From the NCBI RefSeq assembly GCF_011751075.1, contig NZ_JAALLN010000013.1, positions 1 to 64,000 of the forward strand: a stretch of 64,000 bases of DNA, given 5' to 3'. Shown piece after piece: positions 43,137-51,801 of the stretch. Each line of letters starts with the position of its first letter. Position 1 is the stretch's first letter. The notes beneath the pieces are model-generated. The model did no database searches. It saw nothing but the letters and a program-made list of their open reading frames with translations, and had not been told where the DNA came from. Source of the DNA: Flavobacterium poyangense. Lineage in GTDB: Bacteria; Bacteroidota; Bacteroidia; Flavobacteriales; Flavobacteriaceae. The position numbers and the translations under genes are program-made.

Positions 43137-43820
43137 ATGAAAAAAACACAAACCAAGATTTTATTAGTTGATGATGAGCCGGATATCCTGGAAATTGTTG
43201 GCTATAACCTTGCTCAGGAAGGCTATCAGATTGTAACCGCTTCAAATGGAAAAGACGCCATCGCAAAAGCTCAGAAAGAAGTGCCGGACCTAATTATTAT
43301 GGATGTAATGATGGCCGAAATGGATGGAATGGAAGCTTGCGAACACATCAGAAAAATACCGGAATTAAATAATGTAATCATAACCTTTTTAACAGCCAGA
43401 AGTGAGGATTATTCGCAAGTGGCTGGTTTTGATGCGGGTGCAGATGATTATATTACCAAACCAATAAAGCCAAAATTATTGGTAAGCAAAGTAAAGGCTT
43501 TGTTAAGAAGGTTAAAAGAACAAGAAGTTGTTAGCGATACCTTAAATGTTGGCGGAATCGAGATTAACCGTGAAGAATACAAAATCATCAAGGGAAATGT
43601 AGAAATCGCTTTGCCAAGAAAAGAATTCGAATTGTTTTATTTATTAGCTTCAAAACCCGGGAAAGTTTTTAAAAGAGATGAAATCCTTGATAAAGTTTGG
43701 GGGAACGAAGTGGTAGTTGGAGGAAGAACAATCGATGTACACATCAGAAAGTTACGTGAAAAGATTGGAGAAGATCTTTTTAAAACTATAAAAGGAGTTG
43801 GTTATAAATTTGAAGTTTAA
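43137..43820 (+). CDS. phoB: PhoB-like OmpR-family response regulator
   Basis: A 228-residue regulator. Receiver domain (about 7-120): DDEPD, phosphoacceptor Asp56 (IIMDVMMAEMDG), Thr of FLTARSEDY and Lys of DDYITKPIKP. C-terminal winged helix (about 130-226): RKEFELFYLLASKPGKVFKR and DVHIRKLREKIGED. ATG 43137 is preferred to the upstream TTG because the protein family starts there. The phosphate role is inferred from the porin neighbour and the 11-bp operator repeats; general OmpR members share the same fold. Confidence 0.88.
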   Translation: MKKTQTKILLVDDEPDILEIVGYNLAQEGYQIVTASNGKDAIAKAQKEVPDLIIMDVMMAEMDGMEACEHIRKIPELNNVIITFLTARSEDYSQVAGFDAGADDYITKPIKPKLLVSKVKALLRRLKEQEVVSDTLNVGGIEINREEYKIIKGNVEIALPRKEFELFYLLASKPGKVFKRDEILDKVWGNEVVVGGRTIDVHIRKLREKIGEDLFKTIKGVGYKFEV

Positions 43821-43942
43821 AACCAAATTCAGGAAAAACGTTAAGCCATTAAGAGATTAAGATGTATTAAGTTCAGACTTAATTGCTTAATCTTTTAGTG
43901 GTTTTAATGATTAAGGAACAATAAAACGATTGCTGTATTTTA

Positions 43943-45022
43943 ATGAAAATTAATTTTAAAAAAACCTACAAATTTGCTGTAAAGTCAGCATTTTATATAA
44001 GTCTGTTTACAACGGGATTTGTATTGATTCTGATGTCTTTGTTTTATAAGAATCAGTTAAAACATCAAATTGCGTTTGGATTGGTCTTTATTATTTCGGT
44101 TTATATTTTTTCCTTTTTGGTATTACAATATCGTGTAGAGCGATTTATATACCGCAGAGTAAAAAAAATATACGATGAGGTTTCGTTGCTAGAATCTACT
44201 ACACTAATCAATCAGCCCATAACAACCGATATGGAAACGCTTTCACGTGAAGTTAAAAAGTTTGCAACGGACAAAAAGCTCGAAATCGAAATGCTTGAAA
44301 TTCGGGAGCAATACCGAAGAGAGTTTTTGGGTAATGTTTCGCACGAGCTTAAAACACCTTTGTTTACCGTTCAGGGTTATGTGTCGACTTTGCTTGATGG
44401 CGCAATGGATGATAAAAATATCCGAAAAAAATACCTAAAACGCGCCGAAAAAGGAGTAGAGCGTCTGATCTATATCGTAGAAGATCTCGATATGATTACC
44501 AAACTCGAGTCGGGGGATTTGAATTTGTTGATTACCGATTTTGACATTGTAGAGCTGATTCAGAATGTTTTTGATCTATTGGAAATGAAAGCCGATAAAA
44601 AGAAAATCAAATTGGCTTTTGAAAGCAAAAATGTGCATTCCGTTGTTGTGCGCGGAGACAAAGACAGAATTCAACAGGTTTTGGAAAATTTGATTGTGAA
44701 CTCTATTAAATATGGTAAAGGTGGAGGTCTGACAGAGGTTGGAGTAGTAAATCTGACGAAGAAAAAAGTCTTAATTCGTATCAGTGATAACGGAGAAGGA
44801 GTTGAGAAACAAAACATTCCAAGGCTTTTTGAACGTTTTTACCGAGTAGATAAGAGTGGAACCCGTTCTGAAGGAGGTTCCGGACTTGGACTTGCCATTG
44901 TAAAACACATTATTGAAGCACATAAAGAGAAAGTATACGTAGAAAGTGAGTTCGGAATTGGTTCTGAGTTTTCTTTTACGCTGGAAAAAGCGTACAAAAC
45001 ACAAAAAGCTGAAGTTAAGTAA
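43943..45022 (+). CDS. phoR: PhoR-like sensor histidine kinase
   Basis: A 359-residue kinase with two membrane helices (about 13-34 and 43-63) with only some 8 residues outside between them, then a short HAMP-like linker. DHp domain: phosphoacceptor His134 in GNVSHELKTPLFTVQGY. HATPase domain: N-box VLENLIVNSIKYGKG, G1 DNGEGV, F-box RLFERFYRVD and G2 GGSGLGLAIVKHI. The lack of an external sensor domain fits PhoR types that read transport state from inside. It lies 122 bp downstream of the phoB-like gene. Confidence 0.88.
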   Translation: MKINFKKTYKFAVKSAFYISLFTTGFVLILMSLFYKNQLKHQIAFGLVFIISVYIFSFLVLQYRVERFIYRRVKKIYDEVSLLESTTLINQPITTDMETLSREVKKFATDKKLEIEMLEIREQYRREFLGNVSHELKTPLFTVQGYVSTLLDGAMDDKNIRKKYLKRAEKGVERLIYIVEDLDMITKLESGDLNLLITDFDIVELIQNVFDLLEMKADKKKIKLAFESKNVHSVVVRGDKDRIQQVLENLIVNSIKYGKGGGLTEVGVVNLTKKKVLIRISDNGEGVEKQNIPRLFERFYRVDKSGTRSEGGSGLGLAIVKHIIEAHKEKVYVESEFGIGSEFSFTLEKAYKTQKAEVK

Positions 45023-45118
45023 ATGTAAGCTTAAATACAACGAAGTACTGTAAAACCTGAGCCTGCGAAAGGGGTTCATGGTAGCGTAACTATTTCGAAA
45101 CAAATCTTCTTATTATAG

Positions 45119-45162
45119 TAACGTCTTGTTAATGATATCTTAACATAGGTGATACATCTTTG
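45119..45162 (+). promoter_or_regulatory. PhoB-like operator and promoter of the porin gene
   Basis: TAACG (45119), TAATG (45130) and TAACA (45141) are spaced exactly 11 bp apart, followed by an 8-9-bp gap and CATCTTTG, a -7-like box (45155-45162). Transcription would start near 45169. This supports ATG 45191 as the porin start rather than the GTG at 45149. Confidence 0.65.
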
Positions 45163-45190
45163 CACCTTGAAATTAAGTGCGGTAGAAAAA

Positions 45191-46486
45191 ATGATAAAAA
45201 GAAAAATAGTTGCAGTTTTATTACTGGTTACCTGTTTGGCAAATGCCCAAGATTTAAAAAAAGAAGATGTGAAAAAGGAAGTAATTCGTCTTCTGGATTC
45301 CATTAACAAAGCAAAACTTCCCGATACCAAATCAGGAGCTACCGGTACCGAACATTGGTATGACAGAATCTCATTAAGAGGATATGCTCAAATAAGATAC
45401 AATGGTTTACTTTCTACAAATGATAAAGTTTCCTGCGATCAGTGTGATAAATCCTGGGGAACAACTTCTACAGCCCCTGATGCAAAAGCCAATAACGGAC
45501 TTTTTATCAGACGTGCCCGATTAGTGTTCTCGGGACAGGTTCATCCAAATGTTTATTTCTATTTTCAACCTGATTTTGCAAGCTCACCGGCTACAGGAGT
45601 TCAAAATTTTGTACAGATCAGAGATTTGTATTTTGATGTTTCTTTTGATAAAAAGAGAGAATACCGCCTTCGTGTAGGACAAAGTAAGATTCCTTATGGA
45701 TTCGAGAATATGCAGTCCAGTTCACAACGATTAACATTAGACCGAAGTGATGCAATCAACAGTGCGATATTAAACGAACGTGATTTGGGACTTATATTTT
45801 ACTGGGCTCCAAGCGAAATCAGAGAGCGTTTTGAGATGCTGGTAAAAGACGGTTACAAAGGTTCGGGTGATTATGGTGTTTTTGCTTTTGGAGTGTACAA
45901 CGGACAGTTGGCAAATAAATTAGACGGAAACAGAGATCTTAATATTGTTTCAAGAATTTCTTACCCTTTTGTGATCGGAAATCAGATTATCGAGCCCGGA
46001 ATTCAGGCTTATACCGGGAAATGGGCTTTCGCAGGAGAAGTATCGTCGGGTGTTACGGTTAATAATCCTCAGTCGATTAGAGATCAAAGAATAGGTGCTA
46101 CTTTTGTGTTGTATCCAAAACCTTTCGGAATCCAGACAGAATATAATATAGGTACAGGACCTCGTTTTAATCCGTTGACAAAAACGATTGATGTAACAGA
46201 TCTAAACGGAGGTTATGTTTTGTTGAATTATAAACTGGATTTTAAAAAACAACATCTGTATCCTTTTGCAAAATTTCAGTATTATGATGGAGGAAAAAAA
46301 TACGAAAAAGATGCGAGAAGTTATGTCGTAAGAGATTTCGAATTCGGAGTTGAATGGCAGCCGATTAAAGCACTTGAACTTACCGCAGAATATGTTATTG
46401 CTGACAGGGCTTTTGTAGACAGCGCCCTACCAGTCAACAGACAACAAGGGAATGTATTGCGATTACAATTGCAATTTAACTTCTAA
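45191..46486 (+). CDS. OprP/OprO-type phosphate-selective porin
   Basis: A 431-residue outer-membrane porin. Signal peptide (1-18, ending LANAQ), then a beta-barrel of the Porin_O_P family with family stretches LRGYAQIRYNG, FIRRARLVFSGQVHPNVYFY and RLRVGQSKIPYGFENMQSS, ending LRLQLQFNF with the terminal Phe used in barrel assembly. It likely lets phosphate or polyphosphate through. Adjacent PhoB/PhoR-like genes and the operator repeats agree with induction under phosphate limitation. Confidence 0.9.
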   Translation: MIKRKIVAVLLLVTCLANAQDLKKEDVKKEVIRLLDSINKAKLPDTKSGATGTEHWYDRISLRGYAQIRYNGLLSTNDKVSCDQCDKSWGTTSTAPDAKANNGLFIRRARLVFSGQVHPNVYFYFQPDFASSPATGVQNFVQIRDLYFDVSFDKKREYRLRVGQSKIPYGFENMQSSSQRLTLDRSDAINSAILNERDLGLIFYWAPSEIRERFEMLVKDGYKGSGDYGVFAFGVYNGQLANKLDGNRDLNIVSRISYPFVIGNQIIEPGIQAYTGKWAFAGEVSSGVTVNNPQSIRDQRIGATFVLYPKPFGIQTEYNIGTGPRFNPLTKTIDVTDLNGGYVLLNYKLDFKKQHLYPFAKFQYYDGGKKYEKDARSYVVRDFEFGVEWQPIKALELTAEYVIADRAFVDSALPVNRQQGNVLRLQLQFNF

Positions 46487-46488
46487 AA

Positions 46489-47559
46489 TTACGCTTCAAA
46501 TATAGAAAATAACGAATCCCAGTCGATGTTATTTTTAAATTGGGATAAACCTTTAAACGATTTTACTTTTGAAAGATCTTCAATCGTAAAGTCGTTTTGC
46601 GTTGCATAAGGTACCAGATTTTCATCTTGAAGTTTTATAGCCAGGTATTCCTGCTCATACTGTCCGGGAGTTGGAATGAAAAAGGCTTTTTTACCTAGTT
46701 TAGCTAAATCCATAACAGTGGTATATCCGGAGCGGCATAACACCAATTCACTTTCGTTAAAAGTCTGTTCCAGTTGTTTTGAATTCATAAAATTGTAATA
46801 GGTCACATTCCCGGTTTCTTGTTTGGTTTGCGTTTTCTCGACCACTCCTTTTACAAAAACAACTTTACCCTTATAACGTTTCACTTCTTCTTGCAGCTTT
46901 TCATCTAAATAGGTGCGTTGCGGTTCCGGTCCCGACAGTATAACCATTAGATCATAAAGTTTAGGCGTTTCTTTTTTGCGCATTCTGCTTAGTGGACCAA
47001 TATACTTTAGGTTCAATTCAGTTGTTTCGAGATGCCCTAAGGTACCTGTTAAGTTTACTGTTTCATTAGTGTCAGGAACCCAACACTCCGCATATTTTTT
47101 TATAATGTGCTGATGGCATTTACTGGTAAACCAGGTTGTATTTCCGGTCATCACATTGAGCTGATGGGTCATAAACACAGAGGGGATTTTTTTGCTGTAA
47201 ACACCCAGTCTGTTATCCGATATGATACCGTCAATTCCGTGTTTTTTTATTAATCCCTTTACCATTTTTTTCTCATCTAAAATGGCTGTAATCATTTTAG
47301 GGAGATTTTGGATTAGTTTCCATTTGAAGTTTTTACCGTTTTTGGCATATTCTATATGGTAAGATGGTAATTCAAGTGTCTCTATGTACGGAAACTCTTT
47401 TCGCAGTAAAGCCAATGCAATACCGTCAGAAGCTATTATTGGGATATAATTGTTTTCCTGAAGCGCTTTTATAATAGGGATACATCTTGTCGCATGTCCC
47501 AAGCCCCAATTTAAAGGTGCTACTAAAATAGTTTTGTTCGCAGAATAGTCAATGCTCAT
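46489..47559 (-). CDS. MurG/GT28-like glycosyltransferase
   Basis: A 356-residue GT-B fold protein. The N-terminal donor-side motif is WGLGHATRCIPIIKAL (about 18-33) and the C-terminal lobe (about 200-340) has LSGPEPQRTYLDEKLQ and CRSGYTTVMDLAKLGKKAFFIPTPGQYEQEYLA, the UDP-sugar binding region of GT28 enzymes. The acceptor is unknown. Its stop is 3 bp from the convergent porin stop. It is related to MurG but not the peptidoglycan enzyme, since lineage-typical MurG motifs are missing. Confidence 0.8.
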   Translation of the reverse strand: MSIDYSANKTILVAPLNWGLGHATRCIPIIKALQENNYIPIIASDGIALALLRKEFPYIETLELPSYHIEYAKNGKNFKWKLIQNLPKMITAILDEKKMVKGLIKKHGIDGIISDNRLGVYSKKIPSVFMTHQLNVMTGNTTWFTSKCHQHIIKKYAECWVPDTNETVNLTGTLGHLETTELNLKYIGPLSRMRKKETPKLYDLMVILSGPEPQRTYLDEKLQEEVKRYKGKVVFVKGVVEKTQTKQETGNVTYYNFMNSKQLEQTFNESELVLCRSGYTTVMDLAKLGKKAFFIPTPGQYEQEYLAIKLQDENLVPYATQNDFTIEDLSKVKSFKGLSQFKNNIDWDSLFSIFEA

Positions 47560-47891
47560 AATGTGACGCTTTTTGAGACGAAGATAAAGAAATATGTTTT
47601 TTGTGTTATTTCGTACATATTACTAAATTATTAACTCTATATCTGTTGTAAAGGCTTGTTATTGCTCGAAAGAAATAAGTGAAAGACGGGATAGGGAGGC
47701 AAAGTTACTGCTATGTTAACAGTTGATTTGTTTTTAGAGCGTTTTTTTAAGCAAAAAATGACTTGTTTTTTTAATAAATTATAGTACGCTTATTTTAAAG
47801 GTTTTGTAATGGAAATTGCAAAATGTCAATATTTTATTTTTACTGCTTTTTGTTTTTAAAACTTTATTCGTAATAAATATATTCTTACAAA

Positions 47892-47922
47892 TTGTTTTTG
47901 ATACATAAAATGTATATATTTG
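47892..47922 (+). promoter_or_regulatory. Probable promoter of the JAMM-like gene
   Basis: A perfect -7 box TATATTTG lies at 47915-47922 with a TTG at 47892-47894, 20 bp upstream. A transcript from here would have a long leader of about 195 nt before ATG 48124. The 564-bp gap otherwise shows only AT-rich sequence and the imperfect pair TACTACTTATTGTT / AACAAGTAGTA (47967-48011). Confidence 0.55.
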
Positions 47923-48123
47923 ATTTTTATAAGAATAATCTGTAATTAAAACCACTGCTATTACAGGAAATACTACTTATTGTTAAAAACTCTCCAAAAA
48001 CAAGTAGTACTGAGTTATCATTTAAAATTTAGGGATTTGTTGAATAATTGTATTAGTAGAATAATCTACGGATGATTTTGAATGAATCACGGGAATTAAC
48101 CCAATCCAATTCTGCCCGGCAAA

Positions 48124-49563
48124 ATGCAAAATGAAATGGTAAAAAAAAGCAGAAGAATGAAAATTAAAAAGGCGATTAGAGCTGTTTTTATTTTTAGTAT
48201 TGCTGTGCTTGCAATCAATTGCGAAACTGAAAAGTTAGCCTTTGATGAACAAGCAGATCAGACTAAAACAATTTTATCAGCTAAAACTTGGTTTGAGGAG
48301 TATGAATCTAGTGGTAAAAATTATGAATTAGTTCAAAATTTAAATTACGATTGGCAAGAAGCAAAGCTTACAAAATCAGAAGACGGTACACCGACTATTA
48401 TTGTACCAGTTCTGGAGCTCAAAAAAGAGGAGCGGGAATTGTGGGAACAAAAATTGTACATTTATAAGTTAGATAACGACAAGTACAAAGCCCTTGTGTT
48501 TGAAGCCTATTCCAATAAAAATGTGAAACGGGAGAGTCAATCAGTTGACAGGGGAGATTTTACAGGTTATATGACGGTTTGGGATTTAAAAACAGGTCCG
48601 GTACGAGCTGCTAAATTTGTAAATAACCGGTTGGTTGAGGAAGGAGTTGCTGAATTCTCGATTAAGAGAAGTATGACAGCTAAAGCTCCGCCAGATCCTC
48701 CATGCGTTTATGCTGACTTTGGTGATGGTGGATGTGGTGGTTTAGGAAATGGTGATGGTCCCGCAATTCCGCTAAGATCGGTTGTCGTAACGGGGCCAAG
48801 TAAGGGAACTCCGGTAATCTATACGCCGCGTTTCACTCCACCTACTGGCGGAGGTACAACTCCGGGCAGTTATACTTCACCGGGTGGTGGAAACAGCGGT
48901 GGTGGGACACCTCCTCCTCCTGCTGCAAATCCTTGTGAAAAAATAAAAGTACTAATGGCTGATCCTAATTTTATTGCCAAATTGGAAGAGCTCAAGAAGA
49001 AAACTAAAAAAAAACATGAAAGTGGTTATTCGCAAAGTAAAAACGGTTCTTTTACAGAGCTAACCATTGCTCCAAGTTCAGGAAGTACAGATGCATTACG
49101 TATAAATACAACTGCCGATATGATAGGTTATATACATACACATTTGGATGAATATGAAACTGGACAAGTAAATATGGAAGGTGATCTTTTAACTAGAAAA
49201 CCTATAAAGATGTTTTCGCCGGCTGATGTTGGTGTGTTTTTAAAGCTAGTCAAAAATGCACAAGCTAATAATATTCCTATTGATAGCGTTTATGGAGTTA
49301 TGGTTTCCAGTGATGGAAACTATCAATTAAGGTTCACTGGTGATCCGACTCAGATTAATACCAATTTTGACTGGGATGCTGAAACCCTGAATAAAGATTA
49401 TGTGACTTACATGAAAAAGGGAAATAAAGAAATCTATTTTTTAAGTTTTCTAAAAGATAAAGGTTATATAAATGGGATTGAGTTATATAAAATCAATAAA
49501 GATAAAACAAGTACCAAAAAAGTGTTAGATGCCAATAAAAAAGTTGTAAATGTAAATTGTTAA
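48124..49563 (+). CDS. Exported protein with JAMM-like C-terminal domain
   Basis: A 479-residue protein. A positive N-terminus and hydrophobic stretch (about 15-32) end in LAINC, a weak lipobox (Asn before the Cys). Residues about 45-185 form an unnamed domain; a Gly/Pro-rich linker (about 186-270) separates a C-terminal domain (about 271-479). There, YIHTH (His338, His340) and SPADV (Ser365, Asp368) resemble the HxH...SxxD zinc site of JAB/MPN proteases, with a longer than usual spacer. It heads a cassette of four lipoprotein genes, the first 11 bp downstream. A peptidase role is a hypothesis. ATG 48136 or 48157 are alternative starts. Confidence 0.6.
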   Translation: MQNEMVKKSRRMKIKKAIRAVFIFSIAVLAINCETEKLAFDEQADQTKTILSAKTWFEEYESSGKNYELVQNLNYDWQEAKLTKSEDGTPTIIVPVLELKKEERELWEQKLYIYKLDNDKYKALVFEAYSNKNVKRESQSVDRGDFTGYMTVWDLKTGPVRAAKFVNNRLVEEGVAEFSIKRSMTAKAPPDPPCVYADFGDGGCGGLGNGDGPAIPLRSVVVTGPSKGTPVIYTPRFTPPTGGGTTPGSYTSPGGGNSGGGTPPPPAANPCEKIKVLMADPNFIAKLEELKKKTKKKHESGYSQSKNGSFTELTIAPSSGSTDALRINTTADMIGYIHTHLDEYETGQVNMEGDLLTRKPIKMFSPADVGVFLKLVKNAQANNIPIDSVYGVMVSSDGNYQLRFTGDPTQINTNFDWDAETLNKDYVTYMKKGNKEIYFLSFLKDKGYINGIELYKINKDKTSTKKVLDANKKVVNVNC

Positions 49564-49574
49564 AATATACAGTC

Positions 49575-50141
49575 ATGAAAAAAATAATAACACTAGCAAG
49601 CCTTATAATAATTACGCTGCACTGTAAAGCACAACAAATAGTTCCTGTAGAAAAGATGATTGAATATAGAGATGCTGACACTGAAATCCCTGATCGAACT
49701 TACCTTAAAGATGTAAATGGCTTACTGGATAAATACCTCGGAACTTGGAAAGGAACTTATGATAGTAAAAGTTTTACGTTTGTGATAACAAAAGCTAAAC
49801 ATGATTTTTTGGGCATTTCAGTCGATGAATTGCAAATTCGTTATTTAATAACCACATTATCAGGAGAAGTTATTGAAGATACCCGAAGTTTACCAAATGC
49901 TGATGCACTGGTAATACAAGGAGATTACATTAGCAAATCCCTTGGATATTATGTGTTGAATTATTTTGGCAAAAATACAGAATGCGGTCAATCTGGAGAA
50001 GTCTTTATTTCGACAACAAAAGACAATAAACAAATGAAGTTGTTTTTAGCGGCTTATCAAGGGATAATAGATGGTAGTAAATGCCCTAAAGTGGCAGAAC
50101 AAATATTACCAACTAAATCAATGTTTTTAAGTAAGCAATAG
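49575..50141 (+). CDS. Small lipoprotein paralogue 1 (DUF6705-like)
   Basis: A 188-residue exported protein. The N-terminus MKKIITLASLIIITLHCKAQ ends in a lipobox-like LHC, where His replaces the Ser found in its three neighbours. The mature part has TYLKDVNGLLDKYLGTWKG (about 40-58) and the almost invariant C-terminal region ECGQSGEVFI...KQMKLFLA and PTKSMFLSKQ shared with paralogues 2-4. It resembles small flavobacterial proteins I recall as DUF6705; this name is from memory. It is preceded by the JAMM-like gene and followed by a terminator and an 86-bp element. Confidence 0.8.
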   Translation: MKKIITLASLIIITLHCKAQQIVPVEKMIEYRDADTEIPDRTYLKDVNGLLDKYLGTWKGTYDSKSFTFVITKAKHDFLGISVDELQIRYLITTLSGEVIEDTRSLPNADALVIQGDYISKSLGYYVLNYFGKNTECGQSGEVFISTTKDNKQMKLFLAAYQGIIDGSKCPKVAEQILPTKSMFLSKQ

Positions 50142-50144
50142 TAT

Positions 50145-50184
50145 AAAAAAGCAGCATCTAAATTATTGAAACGCTGCTTTTTTT
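50145..50184 (+). terminator. Terminator copy 1 of the lipoprotein array
   Basis: AAAAAAGCAGC pairs with GCTGCTTTTTT. Nearly the same hairpin follows each of the four paralogues. Confidence 0.85.
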
Positions 50185-50209
50185 GCTACTACTGTTTTAC
50201 CGACAACAT

Positions 50210-50295
50210 AAATCCGTGCCCATAAAGTTTGGGCACAATAATAAGCTGAAATTTATATGCATTGCGGGCACGGATTGCAAATCTACGAGATCGGG
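50210..50295. repeat. 86-bp REP-like element, copy 1
   Basis: It begins AAATCCGTGCCC and contains GGGCACGGATT, which pairs with it at a distance, plus an inner GTGCCCATAAAGTTTGGGCAC hairpin-like part. It ends CGAGATCGGG. All four copies are 86 bp long. Confidence 0.8.
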
Positions 50296-50322
50296 TAAAT
50301 TCAAGCTGTTAAATTTTAAATC

Positions 50323-50874
50323 ATGAAAAAGATAATAATAATATTAAGTATAATTATGATGATATTGTCATGTAGGGGACAACAAACACTACCTTTAGAA
50401 ACAAAATTTGTAGACGAAATTCCAACAGGAACATATCTTAAAGATGTAAATGTTTTGCTTAATAAATACATTGGAACATGGAAAGGTACTTATGAAAATA
50501 AAAACTACACTTTTATTATAACTAAGTACAAAGAGGAATTCAGAGGAGTTTTTAGTGATATATTAATTATTCGTTATTTAATCACTTCAAATACAGGAAC
50601 AGTTTTGGAAGACACACGAAGTTTATTGAATGAGAATAATCTGGTAATAAGAGGTTTGTATTTCGGTGCAAATTTTGGATATTATGTGCTCGGTTATATT
50701 GGTAAAGATGCAGGATGTGGTCAATCAGGGGACCTTTTTATTTCAACTTCGAAAGACAATAAACAAATGAAATTGTACCTAGCTACTTCACAGGATATAA
50801 TTGATGGCAATAAATGCCCTAAAATTGCAGAGCAGATATTACCAACTAAATCAATGTTTTTAAGTAAGCAATAG
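50323..50874 (+). CDS. Small lipoprotein paralogue 2
   Basis: A 183-residue paralogue, the most divergent of the four. Lipobox MILSC (Cys at about 17) followed by RGQQ. TYLKDVNVLLNKYIGTWKGTYENKNYTF matches paralogue 3 closely over the N-terminal half, while the middle (FRGVFSDILIIRYLI) and the YFGANFGYYVLGYIGKDAG region differ. The C-terminus CPKIAEQILPTKSMFLSKQ is almost identical in all. It may be secreted to the outer membrane. Spacing to paralogue 1 is 181 bp, filled by the terminator and REP-like element. Confidence 0.78.
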   Translation: MKKIIIILSIIMMILSCRGQQTLPLETKFVDEIPTGTYLKDVNVLLNKYIGTWKGTYENKNYTFIITKYKEEFRGVFSDILIIRYLITSNTGTVLEDTRSLLNENNLVIRGLYFGANFGYYVLGYIGKDAGCGQSGDLFISTSKDNKQMKLYLATSQDIIDGNKCPKIAEQILPTKSMFLSKQ

Positions 50875-50877
50875 TAT

Positions 50878-50917
50878 AAAAAAGCAGCATTTAAATTATT
50901 GAAACGCTGCTTTTTTT
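50878..50917 (+). terminator. Terminator copy 2 of the lipoprotein array
   Basis: AAAAAAGCAGC (50878-50888) and GCTGCTTTTTT (50906-50916) form an 11-bp stem as in copy 1; the loop begins ATTT instead of ATCT. Confidence 0.85.
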
Positions 50918-50942
50918 GCTACTACTGTTTTACTGATAAGAT

Positions 50943-51028
50943 AAATCCGTGCCCATAAAGTTTGGGCACAATAATAAGCTGAAATTTATATGCATTGCGT
51001 GCACGGATTGCAAATCTACGAGATCGGG
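50943..51028. repeat. 86-bp REP-like element, copy 2
   Basis: Almost identical to copy 1 over 86 bp, with GCGTGCACGGATT where copy 1 has GCGGGCACGGATT. It is directly followed by a relic of the JAMM-like gene's last codons (see paralogue 3). Confidence 0.8.
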
Positions 51029-51059
51029 TTGTAAATATAAATTGTTAGAATATGCAGTC

Positions 51060-51626
51060 ATGAAAAAAATAATAACACTAGCAAGTCTCATAATAATTAC
51101 ATTGTCTTGTAAAGCGCAACAGGTTGTACCATTAGAAAGAGCAATTGACTGTAGAGATTCTGATACTGAAATCCCAGATGGAACCTATCTTAAAGATGTA
51201 AATGGCTTACTGGATAAATACCTTGGAATTTGGAAAGGAACTTATGAAAACAAAAATTATACTTTTATTGTAACCAAAATCAAACGTGATTTTTTAGGTA
51301 TTTCAAAAGACAAATTGTTAATTTCCTATTTAATAACCACAACTTCAGGAAGTGTAATTGAAGACACTAGAAGTTTACCACAAGCTGATCCGTTGGTAAT
51401 GCAGGGAGATTATATTAGTAAATCTCTAGGGTATTATGTACTGAACTATTACGGACAAAATACAGAATGTGGACAATCTGGAGAAGTCTTTATTTCGATA
51501 ACAAAAGACAATAAGCAAATGAAGTTGTTTTTAGCTGCTTATCAAGGGATAATAGATGGTCGTAAATGCCCTAAAGTGGCAGAACAAATATTACCAACTA
51601 AATCAATGTTTTTAAGTAAGCAATAG
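51060..51626 (+). CDS. Small lipoprotein paralogue 3
   Basis: A 188-residue paralogue with lipobox LSC in ITLSCKAQQ. It is closest to paralogue 1 at the N-terminus and in the C-terminal half. The 30 bp in front of its ATG read GTTGTAAATATAAATTGTTAG, a decayed copy of the last codons and stop of the JAMM-like gene (VVN-NC, stop). Thus the segment carrying paralogue 3 arose by copying the JAMM-end/paralogue-1 junction. The longer frame from 50949 is translated REP sequence and is not used. Confidence 0.78.
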   Translation: MKKIITLASLIIITLSCKAQQVVPLERAIDCRDSDTEIPDGTYLKDVNGLLDKYLGIWKGTYENKNYTFIVTKIKRDFLGISKDKLLISYLITTTSGSVIEDTRSLPQADPLVMQGDYISKSLGYYVLNYYGQNTECGQSGEVFISITKDNKQMKLFLAAYQGIIDGRKCPKVAEQILPTKSMFLSKQ

Positions 51627-51630
51627 TATG

Positions 51631-51670
51631 AAAAAAGCAGCATCTAAATTATTGAAACGCTGCTTTTTTT
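51631..51670 (+). terminator. Terminator copy 3 of the lipoprotein array
   Basis: AAAAAAGCAGC pairs with GCTGCTTTTTT, the same stem as copies 1 and 2, starting 5 bp after the paralogue 3 stop. Confidence 0.85.
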
Positions 51671-51695
51671 GTTACTACTGTTTTACTGATAAGAT

Positions 51696-51781
51696 AAATC
51701 CGTGCCTATAAAGCTTGGGCAAAATAATAAGCTGTAATTTATATTCATTGCGGTCACGGATTGTAAATCTACGAGATCGGG
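51696..51781. repeat. 86-bp REP-like element, copy 3 (most diverged)
   Basis: The 86-bp length is kept, but there are several substitutions (GCCTATAAAGCTTGGGC; GCGGTCACGGATTG). Some of them weaken the outer stem, as expected for an older copy. Confidence 0.75.
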
Positions 51782-51801
51782 GATTGTTAAAATATACAAC
51801 T

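Noticed and set aside
50949..51059. N-terminal extension of lipoprotein paralogue 3
   Set aside because: The extra sequence is translated REP-like element, and the signal peptide begins only at ATG 51060.
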